64,000 nucleotides of DNA from Rhodamnia argentea (taxonomy: Eukaryota > Streptophyta > Magnoliopsida > Myrtales > Myrtaceae): contig NC_063152.1 of assembly GCF_020921035.1 (NCBI RefSeq), positions 26,907,903 through 26,971,902 of the forward strand, read 5' to 3'. Under the pieces are notes generated by a model. It saw only the letters and a list, made by a program, of their open reading frames with translations, was not told where the DNA came from and made no database searches. Shown here in pieces: positions 57,701 to 64,000 of the stretch. Made by a program: the position numbers and the translations under genes. The first letter of the stretch is position 1. Every line of letters begins with the position of its first letter.

Positions 57701-58490
57701 AGTTATATCCTCAAAACCAGATTGAACTTTGGTCGTCTTGGAACTTCTCCTGAGTGCAACAGCAGCAGATAATGCAGTTGAACCACATCCCACATCACTA
57801 TATCCACTGCATGAAAAGCAAACACGAGTCATAACAGCAGAATATATGCAATTATTGTTTCTCTCTCAACAGCTTCACTAGAGCAAACAAAGCTATTATT
57901 CTTGAATGAGCTCATCAACATACACTATACAGCAGCATCAAACCAGAAGGAAAGAAAATGCAAAGACTTATCTCCATAAACTCTTTCATACAAATTTTCC
58001 ATTGGCGCTCTTGAAATATATGCAGTTTCTTACATGCCCAAACAGGCTGACCTTTATTCTATCTTGATTAACTAATATAATATACTTAGACAGCTTTATT
58101 GGGTACTCCTTGCTAATCGCTAGTACTCTGATTGCACTGTAAAAATCGCCAAAGACAACCAAGAGCGACAGCCCACCTTAAAGGACACCATTGATCTATA
58201 CAAATAGTTCAAGAACTTAACCTGAAATCCATGCGCCATATCTCACATCGGTCATTAGCACCAGCACACATTCAGCTCACTAGAATCATACAAACCAACC
58301 ATAACCCAATAGCAGGTCACAAAAAACGAACACATGGCCAAACACTCTAAAAATAGAGACCTTTTTTTTACCTTCTTTCCAAAACTCCACTAGTCAAAAT
58401 CTCTTCAACTTCCTCCTTGGAAGGCGGTTTGGCCACCTTGGGGACCGCCTTCGAAGCCTTTGTCGGGCCCCACTATATTGCCGATATTAT
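54750..58490 (-). pseudogene. Unprocessed pseudogene of PWP1 (periodic tryptophan protein 1, WD40)
   Basis: Minus-strand pieces appear in gene order. 58490-58372 reads IISAI-stop-WGPTKASKAVPKVAKPPSKEEVEEILTSG, with the start ATG changed to ATA and a TAG. 57806-57688 reads ALRRSSKTTKVQSGFEDITEEDE. About 56319 reads DMGSCEQETNDE (uncertain). 55814-55640 reads GDGDSEELEDMYIKPMES and IVCARTDDEV. 55615-55500 reads NMYLHHEVVISEFPLCTARF and DCPLEGGSKG. 55285-55225 reads NFIAV and VEPATDIWDLDI. 55135-55050 reads a Lys-rich EELKKKRKKGKK, with a TAA just before. 54857-54750 reads LASASADRQVKIWDAAAEKC and NITMEHH, the first full WD repeat, then stops. Pieces are flanked by AG and GT, so introns were copied. 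PWP1 acts in ribosome biogenesis and chromatin. Most WD40 repeats are missing. Confidence 0.75.
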
Positions 58491-58865
58491 CCCTTCAAAA
58501 GACAAATGACCTCAACTCTATAAACAGAGCACCTACCCAAATCGCCTCCACTCCAATACTTCAGCACTCACTGATGAGTACATAAATGTGCAAAATTAAT
58601 AGAATTTGCAATGTTGCAAAATGAGGTGTGCAAATCTGTAAAAGAGATTGGATGTTCAGGTAACTTTTGGAAAGCTTTAGAAAAGAATTAGACATAAGAA
58701 GAGTTGGTGAATTTAATTCCTTATATGCATCACATCAACACAATGCATCTATTGGCAGTAGATATTAAATCAAACTAACTTACCTGGGAATAAAAGATGC
58801 GAAAACCAGTTATCATATCTTCAAAAGATAAAGAGATGTGCCACGCTACACTTGTATGCTTATAT
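58491..58865. other. Intergenic DNA, no gene seen
   Basis: AT-rich spacer between the PWP1 relic and the repeat next to CLASSY. No open frame with a motif. Confidence 0.4.
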
Positions 58866-59780
58866 CCATATTTTCACAAGTGTAGATGCACACAAGGCAG
58901 TAATGCATCAACCTTCTCATAAGATCGAACCGAGTTTGATAGAAAGAGATTACTGAGATAGTATGTAGGAGAACATATTCCTTGGCTCAGCCTCTCTTCA
59001 GGTCATGCTTTTTCCCGGAAGAATATCACTGGAGAAAGCTGCTCGGAGCCCTTGCAGTGAAGGAGAAATCATGCAGAAACTAAAAATATACTCCAGATAC
59101 AAACCACGAACTGGGAAGTTCAACCCTGAATCGAACAACATTGTGGATAATTGCAAACCTCTTCCTTGTCCAAGGACCATGATTAGCCTGGAAAAGACCA
59201 GAAAAATAAATCATTATTTACACTCAAACGAGAATCATCTGGAAACTGACTAAAGTATGGATTCCATTCCCATAAACTAGATGGAATCTTCAGATTAGTG
59301 GGTGCAGATTTAATTGAAAAAAAGCAGAATCACAAAGCAAAATTTTTCTAGCAGACTATGTTTTAGTCCTTTGTTGCTTGGACCAGAAATCGATATGAAT
59401 TCAGTGTCTGCAGCAAGGAATTCTATACATGTCTGCAGCGAGGAATTCTATACATACTTTCACAGCTCTTTGGACATTGAGAATGCAAATTTCCTTGCCT
59501 CCAAAAAGACTAGATAAAGTAGAACTGTTGCAATCCGAATTAATGAAGCAGAGTTTGGAGAGGATCACAAAAGAGAAGAATCAGCAGAGGGGAGAAATGA
59601 GAAGGAAATCCATCCCTAGAACATTGCTTAATCAGATGATTGATTGTAGTTTCAGCTCGTTGGTTACGACAGTAAGCACAAGACCTAACAAAGTGATACT
59701 GCAACTTCTTTTGCACTAACTATTAACGGCCGTAAGATACCAGGTCTCAACTTCAGATCAAGCTGCTGGTCACACTTACA
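58866..59780. repeat. Dispersed repeat, copy C, adjoining the CLASSY 3' end
   Basis: Diverged copy of the sequence seen at 52553-52990 and 53095-53640, in the same orientation. It reaches to within about 20 bases of the CLASSY stop codon, so it probably includes that gene's 3' UTR. A short direct duplication 'gtctgcagcRaggaattctat' lies at about 59405 and 59431. An eIF4G exon relic lies within it. Confidence 0.55.
58984..59070 (-). pseudogene. eIF4G exon-7 relic (about 87 bases)
   Basis: The + strand 'gctcagcctctcttcaggtc' and what follows up to 59070 aligns base by base with 38390-38475 inside eIF4G exon 7 (ctctcagcctctcttctggc ...). Shared blocks include 'cagcctctcttc', 'gaagaa.atatc' and 'gtgaaggagaa'. 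Identity is roughly 75% by eye. On the minus strand the eIF4G peptide order is only partly legible, and a TGA interrupts it. Only this fragment was found. Confidence 0.5.
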
Positions 59781-59801
59781 CAAACCAGTGGTGGGATGGC
59801 C

Positions 59802-62800
59802 TCAGTCGCAGTTCTCGACTGCATCGGAATCCTTTGGCTGGTAAAGTATCTGATCAAACAAATCCATGAAGTTTTGGCTGGAAGTCATCTCGTCCAATAT
59901 CCTGTCTTCGGCAACCCCACTGGATTTTCTTCTCTCACCATTTTCCTTGTCCGTTGGGGAGAAAACCAGCTTAGACAATCTCTCTTTCTCCATCTGATTG
60001 CGGTACTTGTCACATTCCGTGGTTCCCTTCGTGATCAGATGGTATGTATAGACTACCTTCTCCTGGCCAATTCTGAACGCGCGGCTAATTGCTTGCCTCT
60101 CCACCGAAGGATTCCAAACCACGTCTAGCAAGACAACTCTCGATGCTCCGACTAGACTTATGCCCTCAGAGCAAGCCTTAGTTGAAGCTAACATTACTCT
60201 TGCTTGGCTCTGTCGGTTGTTGAATTCTCCAATCAAACGCTGACGTTCCCTCAGATCCAGGCTCCCATGCATGTGTAGAATCTCTTTTCCTTTGGAGGAC
60301 CACTGGAAAGTTGATCTCAGTTGGTCACTGATCATGGACAGTGGCTCTTTGTATTGGCTGAAAACAAGAACTTTCTCGCTGAGTGCTATGCTGAGCCGGA
60401 TCAACCCCACTAGGAACCTTGTCTTTACCCCGGCATCTGTGTTAGTCTTCAGATCTTCAAGCTTCTGATGCTCACGGCAGATAACAGGTTTTTCATCCGA
60501 ATATGCATTGCAGCTTAGGATCAGAGAAGGGTGAATGCAGGCCAAAGACAGCTTGAACTCATACTCAAACCCGCATTGAGATCTTTGAATGTTCTCGACA
60601 ATCTTCCTTTGCATATCCCCAGGGTTTAACACCACTATGCACTCTTTTATACCAGGAAGATTCTCTTTAAGAATGCTCCCTTTGTGAACATGAACAAATG
60701 GAGCCATGATAGACCGGAGATTCACAATCGCATCATCAGCCACTTTGTCAGGTGGCTGAACGAAGGAATTGGTATAATCTGTTTTAGCTCTTTTCTGCTG
60801 TCTTGTTCTTGTATGGCAGAATTTCTTGAGACTAAGGGGGAGTTTGTCTGCTGTTGCGGGTCTCACTAAGCACAAGGTGTTATAGAGCTCTAGAAAATTA
60901 TTCTGGAAAGGGGTGCCTGAGAGGATGATCCTCTTCTCAGTCCGAAGTTTCAGCAGAAGATTCCAAATGCTGCTCCTTTGGTTTCGTGGTGTGTGCCCTT
61001 CGTCAAGAACCACTACACCCGGCAAATCGAGAAGAATCTTTCTCATCTCTTCATCTTTCTTTTGAATCGCTGACTTCTTCTCCGGATCCTTTATGCCTTC
61101 CCTTTTCTGGACAGCAAGCTTCTCATACAGAGTGTAACTTATGCCTAGTATGCTGCTGCTCTTACTCCAGGAATAGAGCTTGATCATCCGCATCACATCG
61201 CTACATTGCTGGAGGTGCCTATTTGCTTCCACCATTCTCATAGCCTCAGGATTTTCTGCCCCGGAGTACTCCGGATTATTCAAGTTGTGAAATGAAATGC
61301 TGTTGTCCCATTTCTTGTTCCACTTCCTGAATTCTTCTTCCCAAGTGAGAAGCAAGCTCGCAGGAGCAATAACCACAGGGCGGGAATTGGGGAAGAGTCT
61401 GAGATACGTGTGCAGAAAAAGTATGGTCAAGCAAGTCTTCCCCGTACCTGGAGCATGAGATATGATGCATCCACCAACGTCCTTAGGCTCAGAGTTGGAC
61501 AATTCTTTTAGATCAGTAGACCCTGTTAGGTTCTTCCACATAAACTCAAAGCCCTCTAGCTGGTGTGGATACAATTTACTCCGGTCACAGGGGATGAGAT
61601 CCAAAATGGAGCCGCTCTGATGAGAGAGTTCGGCAGAGTCATTTCCAGAAGGCAGAAGACAAAGCCCTTCAAACAAAGACGGATTCTCTCTGTTGGGCAA
61701 TGTTTTCTTTCCTGACCCTTCGGTGGAGAACTTTTCCTACAGGATAAAAGGCAGAAAAAACAGAATAATAAGAAATCGATGGTTGTCAAAGATTTTAGTG
61801 CAAAGACATCCATCGAGGACGGCGGTAAGTGAAACAGTTAATCTAGGGAACTGATGGTCGATAACCTAACTAGTCCAACTGTGAAGTGTGGATGGTATTT
61901 TGAAAACGGTATGTAACAGTAACAGCCACAATACTTGGTAAACCAACAAAACTTACAAATGATGGTAGAAATGGTGGGAAGACATATTTTATCTCGTGCA
62001 CTACTTGATCACAGAAGAGACAAATCAAACCAATTTCCTCATTGCAGATGAGCTCATGCTTTCCTCCTGGACAAAGGGTGGCTCGACTTGGTTCAGTTTC
62101 CTGCTGAAGAGCATCACAAGAGCACTTTTAGAACCACTAAATATGCAAGAAATCTCCAATGAATTATGCTGCCAGTCTAATTTTGTACTTTCCTATAGGT
62201 ATTCGGACTAGAATAAGGACCGGTTGCAATTGCAAGAAAATTATATTTTTGTTTATGCTCTAGCAGCCTCAATGGAAATGATTTCCAAAATAAGAAAATG
62301 GCATGGTCAATGCAGAACAGCGATACAACAGCGATAAAAGTGACAATGATAGGAATGATTGTGTCATGCAGTACTCCAAGTCCCATGAGGCATAGGAAAG
62401 TAAATAGGGCGAAGCTAAGATAGCTGGAAACAAATTAGTTCAAATTGGTAGCAGAACCGTTCAACTTTCTTAGCTACTGAGTTTGGTAGTCTCAGATATT
62501 CAAATCATGTGTCTATTGAGGATCAGCTATCAAGTCAGTAAGAAACTTCGTTTTCATCTTTCTCATGGCTACTTCTGTTTCTCCTCCATGTGTTTCTCAT
62601 CCTCTTCTTGCGTTTTGCTTCTCATTTTCCATAGACTGAGGAAGAATGTAATAGCCTCATCATCAAATGAAGGGAAACCACAAATATGATTCAGATGATA
62701 TGCACATTAACATCAGCAACAATGGAAAAGGAATGGCGGAAATAAACACAGCTCACACATTTCTACTCATGATGAGCTGATTACAGCACAGGCGAATTCA

Positions 62801-64000
62801 AAAAGATTGTCAATGGTCTTATACGGATTTTCAGTAAATTGACTTTTTTGTTCATTTTGAGGTGAGCTCAGCTGTAGTATTGCTCACTCAATCATTAACA
62901 CGAACTTATTTTGACAAGGTGACTCCAAAGGACCATCTTCTTGTATAAACAAAGGTATGTACATATGCTTGAACAACCACTTCACTACTGTGACAATTTG
63001 ATTTGCATTAATAACTTAAGGAAAATATTTAACAATATGCAGAAAATTCAGGGCAGATCAGCACTCAACAGGTAAGATAAAATCTATATTCGGTGAGATT
63101 TTAGAAAACCTACTCATCTTTGATGTGCCTTTAGGCTGTCATGAAACTTACGGGGGGTTTGGAAGAGCTAAGTTCTCCAGCTCTAAGATAAAATTCCATG
63201 TCGCTCCACATCTTGTCCATCTCCTTCTCTGCTTCAGATTTTGGTGCTGGCTCCGGTTCCTCGTCTCCCCAGAAGAACTTCACGGGAAGCGGAGTCACTT
63301 CAGCCTGTGGCTCCGGCTCTGTCCTTCTTGGTATTTCCCATACAACTTCTTCCCGATCGGCATCATCTTTGTTATCTCTGAATTTCTGAGCAAGACGTTG
63401 GAAATACTTAAATTCTTTTGACCTGACGGATCTCTCCCAGTGAATGTCATAGTCATCGATGCTCCTATGATCTTTTCTCTCTTGTGCTTGATGCACCCCG
63501 ACACCCTCTTCGCCTGACGTAGTCAAGATTTCACCGACTTTCTTCTGCTCGTACATATCAACTGAACAGTCTCTTTTCATGCTGCTGGCTGTCGTGCCAA
63601 AAGTCTCAAATATTTCCTTTCTCTCCTCCTTCACAGCACCAGCAAACTGTTTCTCTTCATCTGCCCTTTCCTTCTGAATGTCATCTTGAAGAATCTCATC
63701 CTTCCCCAATATGCAATCGGCAAGTTTGAATAACGTATTTTCCCTTGATTTGCGAGCTCTCTCACCCCTTGTTCTGGACTCCCAATCGCCCCTATACTCA
63801 TTTCTCCCAGTACCATCAGTAGCAGATGTTTGCTCTTTCTCGGCACTTCTGTTTGCTACCGCTTTCTCACCGCTGCAATCATCACATTTCCTTTTCTTTT
63901 GCCATTGTCGGATGCTACAGGACATGCCTGAATCCCTCTCCTTTCGACCTTCTACTTTCCCAAATCCTTTCTCCTGTGTTCTTCTATCAACTCCAGAGAC
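59802..64000 (-). CDS. CLSY: CLASSY3/4-type SNF2 ATPase, C-terminal part, 5' end beyond window
   Basis: Minus-strand exons 63152->64000, 61957-62100 and 59802-61736 encode about 975 residues. Introns are GT-AG and in phase. CLASSY proteins are nuclear SNF2-like remodelers that recruit RNA polymerase IV for RNA-directed DNA methylation. The visible N-terminal part is charged and low in complexity, ending FFWGDEEPEP ... EKEMDKMWSDMEFYL. Exon 61957-62100 holds a Cys/His motif (LCPGGKHELICNEEIGLICLFC). The helicase core shows HAPGTGKT (Walker A), APASLLLTWEEEF, VVLDEGHTPRNQ (motif II as DEGH, usual in this family), SGTPFQNNFLELYNTLCLVRP, KVLVFSQY, HMHGSLDLRERQ, SEGISLVGASRVVLLDV and RAFRIGQ. The motifs resemble CLSY3/4 more than CLSY1/2. 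The open frame continues past base 64000. Confidence 0.9.

Noticed and set aside
58215..58285. WD40-like peptide CAGANDRCEIWRMDF on the minus strand in PWP1-relic intron 1
   Set aside because: Too short, and it does not fit the PWP1 order; probably chance.
1..64000. CRISPR arrays, prokaryotic operons or phage-type systems
   Set aside because: Nothing of the kind is seen; intron-bearing plant genes and plant transposons account for the coding signal.

Overview
The window is nuclear DNA of a flowering plant, almost certainly a eudicot and possibly a woody rosid (the species is a guess). The evidence is GT-AG introns, plant-specific gene families, plant Ty3/gypsy, PIF/Harbinger, MULE and hAT-like repeats, and a small plastid-DNA insertion. 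No bacterial-type system is present. I worked from translated reading frames and splice motifs only, with no database search.

Layout. 1-17334 is the right-hand part of a large Tat/Ogre-like Ty3/gypsy retrotransposon. It has an extra ORF1 of DUF7745 type, then gag-protease-G-patch, a frame-broken spacer where Ogre elements carry an intron, RT-RNase H, a second RNase H with integrase, a 3 kb untranslated tail with a ~92-bp tandem repeat, a polypurine tract at 13699 and a ~3.6 kb 3' LTR. The 5' LTR is outside the window. 18643-21249 is a decayed PIF/Harbinger element with a Myb/SANT-like ORF and a DDE transposase.

Four real host genes follow. A casein kinase II regulatory (beta) subunit lies at 22220-27326 (+, 5 exons, 287 aa). 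A type I metacaspase with an LSD1 zinc finger lies at 31761-34807 (+, 5 exons, 370 aa); its first intron holds a plastid ndhF fragment. Translation factor eIF4G lies at 36533-44501 (-, 9 exons, 1881 aa), convergent with the metacaspase. A CLASSY3/4-type SNF2 ATPase lies at 59802->64000 (-) and runs off the right edge. For the first three, exon phases close exactly across every junction I propose.

The 15 kb between eIF4G and CLASSY holds no intact gene but has several relics: two TIR elements with clear target-site duplications (47860-48671 and 49712-50113), a class III chitinase pseudogene (51620-52096), an unprocessed pseudogene of the WD40 protein PWP1 (54750-58490), a short eIF4G exon relic (58984-59070) and a diverged segment repeated three times. 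The intergenic DNA before the metacaspase holds a hAT-like MITE (29442-29849) and a nested direct/inverted repeat (29987-31330).

The genes do not form a shared pathway. CKB is signalling, the metacaspase is cell-death control, eIF4G is cap-dependent translation, and CLASSY recruits the RNA-directed DNA methylation machinery that silences transposons such as those filling this window.
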